Below, one piece after another: positions 8,122 to 15,590 of a stretch of 39,917 bases of DNA. The first letter of the stretch is position 1, and each line of letters starts with the position of its first letter. The DNA is taken from positions 1-39,917 of IMG/VR virus record IMGVR_UViG_3300036399_000385. The stretch is one strand, 5' to 3'. The notes under the pieces were generated by a model. It saw only the letters and a list, made by a program, of their open reading frames with translations. It was not told where the DNA came from and did not search any database. The position numbers and the translations under genes were made by a program. This DNA is from a virus.

Positions 8122-8127
8122 TAGATT

Positions 8128-8499
8128 TTATTGGTGATTTACCAATTTGTATTTAGTTTTATATAATAAAGATACAACCGTATCAATATCATTTTGTATC
8201 CAACTATCTTGTAATTTAGGATTTGTTCTTAGTTTTGCAACTAAATTACATAAAGTTTCAAAATAATTAATTATATTTTTAATATCATTATTTTTATCTA
8301 ATGTTCCAATTCCTGAAATTTGTATTAAACCCTCTTTACCTTGATATGCTTCAACTATTCCATCTATTAAACCACCAATAGAATCATAGTATTCACCCAA
8401 TGCAACGTGTGCAGAGTGCGAACCTATACCTTTAACTCCCCAATGAAAAGAATGTGCTTGAGTTCTACTTTGTAATAATAATGATGCTAACTCTTCCAT
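8128..8499 (-). CDS. Dps-like mini-ferritin
   Basis: A 123-residue four-helix ferritin-like protein. H19 (in F-H-W), H31, D46 and E50 have spacings of 12, 15 and 4 residues, exactly those of the Dps ferroxidase ligands (H51, H63, D78, E82 in E. coli Dps), and the F-H-W-x-V-K-G context is typical of Dps. It is shorter than cellular Dps (about 160 residues), with a clipped first helix and no basic DNA-binding tail. Family knowledge suggests iron or peroxide chemistry and possibly DNA protection; I infer either a virion protein or a protectant made late in infection. It lies inside the head-gene block behind its own promoter-like element and is followed by tandem terminators. Related phage proteins are often annotated only as domains of unknown function. 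Confidence 0.8.
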   Translation of the reverse strand: MEELASLLLQSRTQAHSFHWGVKGIGSHSAHVALGEYYDSIGGLIDGIVEAYQGKEGLIQISGIGTLDKNNDIKNIINYFETLCNLVAKLRTNPKLQDSWIQNDIDTVVSLLYKTKYKLVNHQ

Positions 8500-8513
8500 T
8501 TATTTTGTTATTT

Positions 8514-9842
8514 CTAATAAATATAGAAAAAGTTAAAAAACTTATCAGATATTAACTTTTGACGAATTCTTTCCTTTGAACAATTGAAATATTTAGATGC
8601 TTCACTTAATGAATAAAATTGCAAACCATCGCATTCTATTATTGGTAAAGTAATACGAATTGTATTATTCCACATTTGTTCCATCTCATCATATGTAATA
8701 TCTACATTAGATATTTTTTTCCAATGTCTGTATAATGGGTTAGTTGAATTTAGATATTGTCTGGCTTCAGATTCTGTAATTTCCCCTTTTAGAACTTCTG
8801 AAATTTGTTTTGGTGATTCAAAATAGACACCATCAACTTCGTATTTAATATTTGGATTTGTTTCTTCTCCAATTATTTGCCATTCTTTATATTTTGATTT
8901 AGTTGAACAACACATTCTCTGAACATCACTTGCTACCAATTCACTTGGATTAATTGAAATTGCAGCTTCTCTAAATGATTTGTATTTTTTCCCATCCACT
9001 ATACATTTGTAAGTACCATCCCATTCAATATCTTCCGTTGCTAAATCAGGATTTCCTTTTACAAATACCAATATGTTTTGATGAACGGATGCCACCTTAC
9101 GATTACGATTAAAATATGTATCTACAATTCTAGACGCAGTATGTTGTGAATTAAATAAAATCATATCGTTATAAAAATTTAATCCATTTTTTTCACATAT
9201 ATCAATCGTTTTGTGAACCAATCCTTTATATTTTCCAATTTTATAATTTCTGGTTTTAGATTGCTCTCTTACTTCAGATACAACTATTGCGAAAAATCTA
9301 TTGTTTTTTAACTTTTTTGCAGCTTTACTTAATATACTGAAATACTTTTCATCAAAAGCATCATCTTCCATAGTCGATATATCCAACGGATTATCACTAT
9401 AAACTTCTAAGTCATAATAAGGTGGGCAAGTAAATACAAAATCATATTGTTCATCGTTAAGTGAGTTTAATACAACATCACTATCACCTATCATCCAAAT
9501 TGGTTTAGTTGATTGTAATCTATTTGCTTTAACTTGTTCCTCTGATAAATCTATTCCATTGTATTGAAATCCCATTTCGGTTGCTACAATACCTCTAACA
9601 CTTCCACCTGCAAACGGGTCTAATATCTTACCTTCCTTTGGAGTAAACCATTTGTACATATATTCACAAAGGGTTGCATCAAATATTGAGACATTCGTTT
9701 CTTCTATATCCCAAAATTTACTTTTTGAAATAGTACCTTCTCTACCTAATTCTGATTTAATTTTGTAAGTATTTGTCCACCATCGTTTACGGTCTTGCCA
9801 CTCTTTGGTACGAGTATCTAAAATTGAAAATGGTTTTATCAT
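8514..9842 (-). CDS. DNA methyltransferase with three homing-nuclease-type DNA-binding modules
   Basis: 442 residues. The SAM-binding motif D-P-F-A-G-G-S lies at 75-81 and the catalytic motif T-C-P-P-Y-Y-D at 138-144, as in amino-methyltransferases (N6-adenine or N4-cytosine). After the catalytic domain come three degenerate repeats (about 278-325, 333-378, 402-440) with the pattern V/C-D-G-x-x-x-x-S-x-x-x-A/I ... R-x-x-x-x-S ... W/F. They resemble the NUMOD/IENR helix-turn-helix modules of homing endonucleases, so they may set target choice. I start it at the ATG at 9842; an earlier in-frame ATG at 9881 lies inside a terminator hairpin. No partner restriction enzyme is nearby. It is probably an orphan modification gene that moved into the head block. 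Confidence 0.85.
   Translation of the reverse strand: MIKPFSILDTRTKEWQDRKRWWTNTYKIKSELGREGTISKSKFWDIEETNVSIFDATLCEYMYKWFTPKEGKILDPFAGGSVRGIVATEMGFQYNGIDLSEEQVKANRLQSTKPIWMIGDSDVVLNSLNDEQYDFVFTCPPYYDLEVYSDNPLDISTMEDDAFDEKYFSILSKAAKKLKNNRFFAIVVSEVREQSKTRNYKIGKYKGLVHKTIDICEKNGLNFYNDMILFNSQHTASRIVDTYFNRNRKVASVHQNILVFVKGNPDLATEDIEWDGTYKCIVDGKKYKSFREAAISINPSELVASDVQRMCCSTKSKYKEWQIIGEETNPNIKYEVDGVYFESPKQISEVLKGEITESEARQYLNSTNPLYRHWKKISNVDITYDEMEQMWNNTIRITLPIIECDGLQFYSLSEASKYFNCSKERIRQKLISDKFFNFFYIY
8516..8525 (-). promoter_or_regulatory. Variant of the recurrent element before the Dps-like gene
   Basis: The minus strand reads TATATTTATT, one base off the consensus, 16 bases before the Dps-like start. 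It overlaps the stop codon of the methyltransferase gene. Confidence 0.4.
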
Positions 9843-9848
9843 AGTAAC

Positions 9849-9858
9849 CGTAAATATA
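9849..9858 (-). promoter_or_regulatory. Variant of the recurrent element before the methyltransferase
   Basis: The minus strand reads TATATTTACG, directly behind the terminator at 9861-9887 and six bases before the chosen methyltransferase start. The layout is the same as at the fibre gene: terminator, element, start. Confidence 0.45.
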
Positions 9859-9860
9859 CA

Positions 9861-9887
9861 AAAAAAGCTTGGAATTACCAAGCTTTT
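9861..9887 (-). terminator. Intrinsic terminator after the 240-residue gene
   Basis: AAAAGCTTGG (9863-9872) and CCAAGCTTTT (9878-9887) form a perfect 10-bp stem with a five-base loop. T runs flank it on both strands, so it may be bidirectional. It ends the transcript of the gene at 9911-10633. Confidence 0.85.
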
Positions 9888-9910
9888 CTTTAATTATATT
9901 TTATTTGATT

Positions 9911-10633
9911 TTATGAAAAGTTAGGGTCTAACTCATCATCTTTACCCATATTAGAATAGTATCTTTCTTCCATATCTAACATACTAAGTAAGTTTTTTTG
10001 TTGGGATGTGATTTGTGATGTTATTGCTTGAATTGGTTTTAACATTTCTTCTTTCTTTTTAGGGTCAGTTTCCGCATTAAATTTTCTAGCATAATCTCCA
10101 CCATATTTAGATTTTCTTTCATCAGTTAATTCTTTTATTTTCTTTTTAACTGCTTCAATTTTTAAATAAAGTTTTGGAACTCTACTACCTACTTCCATTA
10201 TAGGAGTTTTGCAAGTTTTACATTCTCTCAATCCCAGTCTACTTTTCATTACATCTTCTGATACATCTGCGATTTCAAAGTATCTTCCTAAAACGTGCCC
10301 CATATCTTCATATAGAGATTCTAGTCTTTGTTCTTGTGCCTTCGCTTCCAATGATTCTTTTTCGAATGCAGATTGTAATTTTTTCAATTCACTCATATTA
10401 CGTTTAATAGTAACTCTATCAAACCAATCACCACCTTCTCTCAAAGTATATTCTTGTGCTGCATCTGCAATACCACCCAAAGTTTCAGCAACTTGTCTGA
10501 TGTCAGATTTTCTAGTCATTCCTTCTCTATGTTGTCCATAGGTAGAAATAATTTCTAAAAAGTGTCTTTTTAATTCAGTTGGGAGTTGTTGAAACTCTTC
10601 TGATTCTTTTAGTAAATCTTTTAAACGTATCAT
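9911..10633 (-). CDS. Helical head-core candidate with a targeting-type N-terminus
   Basis: A 240-residue, largely helical, charged protein of unknown family. The N-terminus (M-I-R-L-K-D-L-L-K-E|S) looks like the short capsid-targeting peptides of T4 internal proteins, with L-K-E as a possible prohead-protease site. Near residue 137 a C-K-T-C motif occurs; with no second pair it is not a clear zinc finger. Coiled-coil-like stretches lie at about 75-115 and 150-220. It is the last gene of its transcript and lies two bases after an 86-residue helical gene. I infer an internal or core head protein from the leader and location only. Confidence 0.7.
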   Translation of the reverse strand: MIRLKDLLKESEEFQQLPTELKRHFLEIISTYGQHREGMTRKSDIRQVAETLGGIADAAQEYTLREGGDWFDRVTIKRNMSELKKLQSAFEKESLEAKAQEQRLESLYEDMGHVLGRYFEIADVSEDVMKSRLGLRECKTCKTPIMEVGSRVPKLYLKIEAVKKKIKELTDERKSKYGGDYARKFNAETDPKKKEEMLKPIQAITSQITSQQKNLLSMLDMEERYYSNMGKDDELDPNFS

Positions 10634-10635
10634 AA

Positions 10636-10896
10636 TTATTTTGCTAAAATATCGTTTTTCTTAATCTTTTGAATGTATCTCATTAATTCTTGCTTATCCA
10701 TTCCCATAGCTTCAATTACTTTTGCTAATACAAGCATTTCTTTTTTACGAGAAAGACTCATTCCTTTAATTTGAGCTACCATTTTATCTAAATAACGTTC
10801 TACTGATACCGGTAAATTGGTATCCAAATCTTCTAAAGATTCTTTAACTACTTTATTGTTGATAGCTTTTCCAGGTACTAAGTTTACTAGTTTCAT
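10636..10896 (-). CDS. Small helical protein in the head block
   Basis: An 86-residue protein of unknown family. After an N-terminal segment M-K-L-V-N-L-V-P-G-K and V-V-K-E|S (a relaxed version of the protease site), the rest is predicted-looking amphipathic helix rich in Lys and Met (E-R-Y-L-D-K-M-V-A-Q-I-K-G). It has no cysteine and no membrane segment. It is packed between the display protein and the 240-residue gene, with gaps of 18 and 2 bases. It could be a small core component like T4 gp67/gp68, but only position supports this. Confidence 0.65.
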   Translation of the reverse strand: MKLVNLVPGKAINNKVVKESLEDLDTNLPVSVERYLDKMVAQIKGMSLSRKKEMLVLAKVIEAMGMDKQELMRYIQKIKKNDILAK

Positions 10897-10914
10897 ATTT
10901 TTATTTTAATTTAA

Positions 10915-12609
10915 TTATATATTTCCCATTTGCAATGAACCAGGTGTTGCTGGGAATGGATTAAGTTCTGAATAAGTTGCTCCTTCATTCGTAGCGTTAT
11001 GGTTATTTCCACTATTATCAGTTAATTGTGCGTTTAAATTATTTCCTTGGAATATTAACAATACTGTATCTGCTAAATCTGTTAATGAAGCATTTGGTTT
11101 GGTAAATCCTTCTGTTGGATATAATGCCGCATCTGTCCATCTAAAGTTACTCATCTTACCATTGAATCCAGAGTTATTTTCATTACCATATCCAATTGTT
11201 AATGGTAAATTTTGGCTAGAGATAGAACCTCCGTAAGCAGCTGATGCTATTTGATTACCATCTACAAACATATAAACATTAGAACCAGAACCCATAACTG
11301 CTATGTGATTCCAGTTACCTATTGTTGGAGCAAAGTTACCACCCATAACGTTTTGGTTATTTGCCCAGAAATACAATGTACCTGCTTCTAATGAGATTGC
11401 GTTAGCCGCAGGATATGTTCCGAAACTATAAGGTCTTGGGAATCCATCGGTATTAGCCATATTTACGAACATCTCAATTGTAAAGTCTCCTACTATATCA
11501 AAATCCGTACTTGCTGCTATTCCAACTCTAGCAGGAGGAGCTTGATTTACATAAACAGTCCAGTCTTTACTTACTAAAGAAGTTTTAGCAGTTGCTCCAA
11601 TACCTGTTGGTACGGCTGATGTGCCATCTTGTAAATTTACATATCCACCTTCTACACCACTACCATCTAACCATTGTAAAATATTATTTACAGCAGTTTC
11701 CGTAAGAGCTGCACCATTAATATTAACATTATCTAAATATCCTTCAGGTAAAATTACAGATGTTATACCTGAGTTGGATGATAAATCAACATTTATTAAT
11801 GCGGATGATACGTTACTTAAATCTATTTCACCAGTTAATCCACATCCATCTAAATCAAGATAAGTTAAACTAGTAAGTCCATTAAGGTTAGGTAATCCTG
11901 CAGAGAAATCACTATCATCTAATTCAAGTCTTTCTAATGAGGTACACCCTGCCACATTAACAGAAGTTAGAGATTTTTCTCCTTCTGTGTTAGGTATGAC
12001 ACAATCACTCACATCTATATCTATAAGACTTGTCATTCCTGATACATCAAGAGAGGTAAGTGCGTTATTATCTATTTCTAAATGTGTAAGATTTATAAGG
12101 TTTTGTAAGCCTCTTGCTTCTGTTACATTTGCACTATTATTACTTACAAAAATTCTAGTTACTAAACTTATATCACTAAAAGTAAGCCTAACTATATAAG
12201 GTTCTTCTCTATCTGTAAATGAATGGGAAAATCCATCATCACTTGCAATCTCATAAGTATCGGTAGTTTCATCACCCCAATCAACATCAATTGTAGTAAG
12301 AGCCGATACAATAATATCACCAAAACCAAATGTAGTACCATCTCCCGTTGATACTACTAATTCAATAGCGTTTGATGGTAAATCACTTTGTTGTTGCTGG
12401 ATAATCCCACCTCCACCACCGTTTGATGCTGCAACTGCCATAGCTTCGGCTTGTGTCATAGCTATTTGTTCTTGCATCAAATGAATTGCAATTCTTTGTT
12501 CTACAATTTCATTTAAATATATTCTGTATTGTCTTTCTACTTCATGTTGTGGAACTTTATTCATTCCAGGTAAAGTAGAAAACTGATACCAACTCATTTC
12601 ATCAACCAT
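10915..12609 (-). CDS. PKD / leucine-rich repeat / LamG display protein
   Basis: A 564-residue mosaic protein. Residues 1-62 form a helical anchor, followed by a linker with five Gly and four Gln (64-74). A PKD/BspA-type beta domain follows at about 80-150 (I-D-V-D-W-G-D-E), then leucine-rich repeats at about 165-350 (L-T-H-L-E-I-D-N-N-A-L-T-S-L-D-V and similar units), and a LamG/concanavalin-like jelly roll at about 365-545 (D-F-T-I-E-M-F-V-N; G-N-W-N-H-I-A-V; V-Y-M-F-V-D-G). Such domains bind sugars or proteins on surfaces. There is no signal peptide. Its place between protease and core genes suggests display on the virion head, as T4 Hoc displays Ig-like domains, to hold the phage to glycans or cells. 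The role is inferred. Confidence 0.8.
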   Translation of the reverse strand: MVDEMSWYQFSTLPGMNKVPQHEVERQYRIYLNEIVEQRIAIHLMQEQIAMTQAEAMAVAASNGGGGGIIQQQQSDLPSNAIELVVSTGDGTTFGFGDIIVSALTTIDVDWGDETTDTYEIASDDGFSHSFTDREEPYIVRLTFSDISLVTRIFVSNNSANVTEARGLQNLINLTHLEIDNNALTSLDVSGMTSLIDIDVSDCVIPNTEGEKSLTSVNVAGCTSLERLELDDSDFSAGLPNLNGLTSLTYLDLDGCGLTGEIDLSNVSSALINVDLSSNSGITSVILPEGYLDNVNINGAALTETAVNNILQWLDGSGVEGGYVNLQDGTSAVPTGIGATAKTSLVSKDWTVYVNQAPPARVGIAASTDFDIVGDFTIEMFVNMANTDGFPRPYSFGTYPAANAISLEAGTLYFWANNQNVMGGNFAPTIGNWNHIAVMGSGSNVYMFVDGNQIASAAYGGSISSQNLPLTIGYGNENNSGFNGKMSNFRWTDAALYPTEGFTKPNASLTDLADTVLLIFQGNNLNAQLTDNSGNNHNATNEGATYSELNPFPATPGSLQMGNI

Positions 12610-12618
12610 GCCACTATA

Positions 12619-13209
12619 TTAGTTTAATTCTATTAATATTTCTCTCATTAAATCTTGTGCTTTACACCATTTACCACACTCATCTGCAATCTTCTTCCAT
12701 TGTTTGGATTCGTTTACAGGTGCCATAAATGCTCCATGTGTAGATGGGTTTGAAACAAAATCCCAACCTACTAATTCAAAATCTTCCTGAACCATTACCG
12801 TACCATCTCTTAATTCTTTTACAGAACCCAATCCTCTTGATGAAATACCTAAACGGATATTGTTTTTTAATAATTCTTTTAAGATGTTACCCGATGGTGT
12901 AGAGAGGATTTCAACAGTTCCACAAACATCATCACCTTCCCAATAGATTTCTCTAACGTTGTGTGATACATTCTTTAAGTTGATAACCGGAGAATCTGGA
13001 TGGTCTAATTCACCTAATGCTCTTCTTTCGTTAATAAGTTGTTGGTATTTTTTACACTCTCTTTCAAGAATTTCTCTTGGGTATCTTCTACCATTTTGGT
13101 TTTCAGCACCTGCTCTTTGCAAAACACCTTTAACAAGTAAAGTACCGTTAGATTCTTCTTGTATTTTTGCTTCAAACAAATGAGTTTCTATCAATAATCC
13201 TTTGCTCAT
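12619..13209 (-). CDS. 21: Prohead maturation protease (gp21-like)
   Basis: A 196-residue serine protease of the T4 gp21/herpesvirus-assemblin type, which cleaves scaffold, capsid and internal proteins after (I/L)-x-E during head maturation. The N-G-R-R-Y-P motif (39-44), catalytic H70 in G-E-L-D-H-P and catalytic S123 or S124 in G-I-S-S-R-G-L-G-S are all present, and W-D-F-V-S-N-P-S-T (149-157) matches the family's C-terminal block. V-N-E|S at 165-168 could be a self-cleavage site. It overlaps the upstream core gene by one base (TAATG). Unlike T4, the scaffold gene does not follow directly; five genes intervene. Confidence 0.93.
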   Translation of the reverse strand: MSKGLLIETHLFEAKIQEESNGTLLVKGVLQRAGAENQNGRRYPREILERECKKYQQLINERRALGELDHPDSPVINLKNVSHNVREIYWEGDDVCGTVEILSTPSGNILKELLKNNIRLGISSRGLGSVKELRDGTVMVQEDFELVGWDFVSNPSTHGAFMAPVNESKQWKKIADECGKWCKAQDLMREILIELN

Positions 13210-13823
13210 TACTTTAATTTTAAACTACGTTGTGCGTTAGTTAATCCATCAATGATTGATTGTAACCCACCCTTAACACCATTTACATCTCTATCCTTAA
13301 CTCTTTTATCTAAAATCTTTGTATTCATTTTTAGAAAATTAATGATTGCGTTTTCTGTTGCATTCCAATTAATTTCTTCTTCGTTTACCGATTCTCCTTT
13401 ATTTATTGATTTAGCTGCTTTAACTGCGTCTTTATGTGCATCCGAATTACCATGTGCAGGTTTTTCACCTCTATCTTGCTTAGCTCTTATATTTGCCCAT
13501 AGACCAGGGTTTTCTTCTTTTAATGATTCGTTTTTACTAGCTCTTAATTTTGCTAAATCTGAACCTTCAATCTCACCATCACCATCTACATCAATTTTCT
13601 TTTGTCCCGCAGTTAGTTCTGCTTCGTTGTATCCTGTTAGTCTACCTTCTGATTTTGCTTTGTATGCCGTATCTACTGCATTAAAGAATTTTTTCTTTTC
13701 ATCATCAGACATATCAGTAATTGATTTACCAACTTTATCTAACATATGTTTAAAAAGTTGCTGATAGTCTTGTTCCTCTCTTACAACTTGTTTAACGAAT
13801 TCTCTTAATTGATTTAATTTCAT
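13209..13823 (-). CDS. Core protein candidate with an EF-hand-like loop
   Basis: 204 residues. The N-terminus M-K-L-N-Q-L-R-E|F-V-K-Q-V-V-R-E|E looks like a capsid-targeting helix with possible protease sites. In the middle, K-K-I-D-V-D-G-D-G-E-I-E-G-S-D-L has the D-x-D-x-D-G-x-I-x-x-x-D spacing of an EF-hand or dockerin calcium loop. A segment with G-L-W-A-N-I-R-A-K follows that I recognise from small proteins of aquatic T4-like phages, and then a helical C-terminus. It overlaps its neighbours on both sides by a base. It is probably a prohead core or internal protein, an inference from leader and position between portal and protease. Confidence 0.72.
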   Translation of the reverse strand: MKLNQLREFVKQVVREEQDYQQLFKHMLDKVGKSITDMSDDEKKKFFNAVDTAYKAKSEGRLTGYNEAELTAGQKKIDVDGDGEIEGSDLAKLRASKNESLKEENPGLWANIRAKQDRGEKPAHGNSDAHKDAVKAAKSINKGESVNEEEINWNATENAIINFLKMNTKILDKRVKDRDVNGVKGGLQSIIDGLTNAQRSLKLK

Positions 13824-14410
13824 TATTCAGATATTTTACGAATTTGTTGGTCTAATTTTAACAACCTCTCTTTTATATTATAAATATGAGAATTTGTTCT
13901 TTTCCAAAAGTTTTTGTTAGAAACCCCGTTTTCATTTTTAATTTTACCGTACCAACTTAAAAATTGTTCCATTTCTTTAAGTTGCTTATGTATGTTTGAA
14001 ATACCTCTACCTATCTTTTGAGTTGGTGTTGAATCTTCTTTTTTTAATGCTACCCAACGATTTTCTTTAACTACTGAGTATCCAGTTAAATCGGCTTGTC
14101 TTTTACCTTTAGATTTTTCATCTTCTTTATTACCAAATGCAAATGGAGTACCATATCCATCAACATTACCGGTAACATTCATTTCATCAATTGTAGAGTT
14201 TTTCATAGCTTCTCTAACCATTTGACGAATTATTTCTTTAAGTTTTTCAGGTAAACCATCGTGCTTTGTTGATGCAAAATCTTTGGCATCTGTATCAGAC
14301 ATTGAATCAGCTGCTTTTTCAACTTCAGGAGATGGATTTTGCATATCTCCTTTTTGAGTAGCATGAACCATTCCCATAAATCTTTGTTGTGCTTTTGATT
14401 GTGCTGGCAT
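13823..14410 (-). CDS. Small head-cluster protein with a DUF3008-type N-terminus
   Basis: 195 residues. The first 55 residues (S-K-A-Q-Q-R-F-M-G-M-V-H-A, then A-K-D-F-A-S-T-K-H-D-G-L-P) match my memory of the DUF3008 family of small phage proteins. A segment E-K-L-K-E|I-I-R-Q-M-V-R-E|A resembles the targeting/protease-site helices of neighbouring proteins. The C-terminal 80 residues (Q-K-I-G-R-G-I-S-N-I-H-K-Q-L) form a helical bundle-like region. The function is unknown; a core or internal head role is inferred from context. Confidence 0.75.
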   Translation of the reverse strand: MPAQSKAQQRFMGMVHATQKGDMQNPSPEVEKAADSMSDTDAKDFASTKHDGLPEKLKEIIRQMVREAMKNSTIDEMNVTGNVDGYGTPFAFGNKEDEKSKGKRQADLTGYSVVKENRWVALKKEDSTPTQKIGRGISNIHKQLKEMEQFLSWYGKIKNENGVSNKNFWKRTNSHIYNIKERLLKLDQQIRKISE

Positions 14411-14421
14411 TTGTTATAATT

Positions 14422-14667
14422 TTAAGCTAATACATAAACAGAACCACCATTGGTAACTGTTATTTCTCTAACGTAGCATGGAAACGGTTGTCCTGCCGTT
14501 AAATGTTGTAATGCGATTGTTGAACGTACTGTACTTCCTGTCCCAAATCCTTCCAATGTAATTGTACCAGTTACACCACTAACAGGTAATACTCCCCAGG
14601 CTCTTTCTACTAATTCAGATGAACCGGATGTTACCAATTTGGTATTAAATGCTCTGTAATTTACCAT
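14422..14667 (-). CDS. Small beta-rich protein, possible decoration protein
   Basis: An 81-residue protein of short beta strands and Gly/Thr turns (V-S-G-V-T-G-T-I-T-L-E-G-F-G-T-G-S), with no charged helix, signal or cysteine pair. It lies three bases after the 290-residue gene and 11 bases before the next. Size and composition recall phage head-decoration or small adaptor proteins, but I do not recognise a family, so the function is open. Confidence 0.65.
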   Translation of the reverse strand: MVNYRAFNTKLVTSGSSELVERAWGVLPVSGVTGTITLEGFGTGSTVRSTIALQHLTAGQPFPCYVREITVTNGGSVYVLA

Positions 14668-14670
14668 TTT

Positions 14671-15543
14671 TTATTTATTTAAACTATTTTTTAATTCACC
14701 TAATAATTCATAAGTCATCATCATTGCCGAAAGATGTTCTTCTTTAACTCTTTTTGCAGATTTAATCTTTCTAATGTTAGAGATAGTTTCTGCTAATTTA
14801 ATCTTAGTTACTTTATCTGTAATTTTAGAACCAACTTCTTTTAATCCACCAACTAATTTAGATATTTCTTCAGAAACATATGCATTTAACTTACCTGTAT
14901 TATTGATGTTATTAATATATTCTCTTAATAATCCTTTTTGGTCGGATGTTAAATTCTTATACTTTTTATTAAAGTTTTCTACTAAAAATTTATATGAAAT
15001 TGCTCTTAAATCTTCATCTTGCTTTTTGTATTCTTCTAATACTGCATTTTTGATTTTAGAATCTTTGTTTTGAATAGATGTATTGATAATATTTTCCGCA
15101 ATAGTAAAACGGGAACTAACAATATCCGTTGGGTCATATTGTTCTTCGGTACTACTTACTTCAAATATTTTATAAATAGAAGCAAGTGTTTTATAATTTG
15201 ATACTGGTGATTTTATAAACTCATCAATATCATAAGTTTCTTTTAATTGTTTAATTAGATTATACTTTTCTTTTATAAGTTTTTTTTCATCTAATCTTTT
15301 TCTTGCTTCGCAAATTGTATTAATAAATTGTTCTGCTTTAGATTCTGAATTATATTTTTCGTTTATAAGATATTGATATAATTTTAATTCTCTCGAAAGT
15401 TCTTTCTTTGAATTAAAATTTTCTTTTAAAATCTTCTCTGCTACCGAATTATCTGAAGACATAATTTCCGAAGTAATTTGTCTTACTAATAGTTCAAATA
15501 TAAATCCAGTATTTTTAAATTTCGAATGTTTAATTTTTTTCAT
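14671..15543 (-). CDS. Conserved helical protein next to the portal
   Basis: 290 residues from the ATG at 15543; an upstream in-frame TTG at 15555 is less likely, because the ATG gives the conserved-looking start M-K-K-I-K-H-S-K-F-K-N-T-G-F-I-F-E-L-L-V-R. I recall this N-terminal signature from unannotated proteins beside the portal gene in aquatic T4-like phages. The remainder is lysine-rich helix. T4 has the small core proteins gp67 and gp68 at this place. A portal-associated core or structural protein is my inference; no catalytic motif is visible. Confidence 0.75.
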   Translation of the reverse strand: MKKIKHSKFKNTGFIFELLVRQITSEIMSSDNSVAEKILKENFNSKKELSRELKLYQYLINEKYNSESKAEQFINTICEARKRLDEKKLIKEKYNLIKQLKETYDIDEFIKSPVSNYKTLASIYKIFEVSSTEEQYDPTDIVSSRFTIAENIINTSIQNKDSKIKNAVLEEYKKQDEDLRAISYKFLVENFNKKYKNLTSDQKGLLREYINNINNTGKLNAYVSEEISKLVGGLKEVGSKITDKVTKIKLAETISNIRKIKSAKRVKEEHLSAMMMTYELLGELKNSLNK

Positions 15544-15564
15544 TAATTTCTGCAATTTGTCAGA

Positions 15565-15574
15565 TATAAATATA
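15565..15574 (-). promoter_or_regulatory. Recurrent TATATTTATA element after the portal gene
   Basis: An exact minus-strand copy, 21 bases before the ATG at 15543 in the 47-base gap after the portal gene. Confidence 0.5.
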
Positions 15575-15590
15575 GTATAATATTAGTTTA

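Noticed and set aside
9843-9881. Earlier start for the methyltransferase at 9881
   Set aside because: The extra 13 codons would be encoded within the 10-bp terminator hairpin and T run; the ATG at 9842 follows a promoter-like box.
13252-13764. Plus-strand open frame of 170 codons
   Set aside because: It lies wholly antisense to a head protein with clear motifs, is low-complexity Ser/Phe/Leu, and breaks the one-strand layout.
15544-15555. TTG start for the portal-adjacent 290-residue gene
   Set aside because: The ATG four codons later gives the expected N-terminus and better fits ATG use elsewhere in the window.
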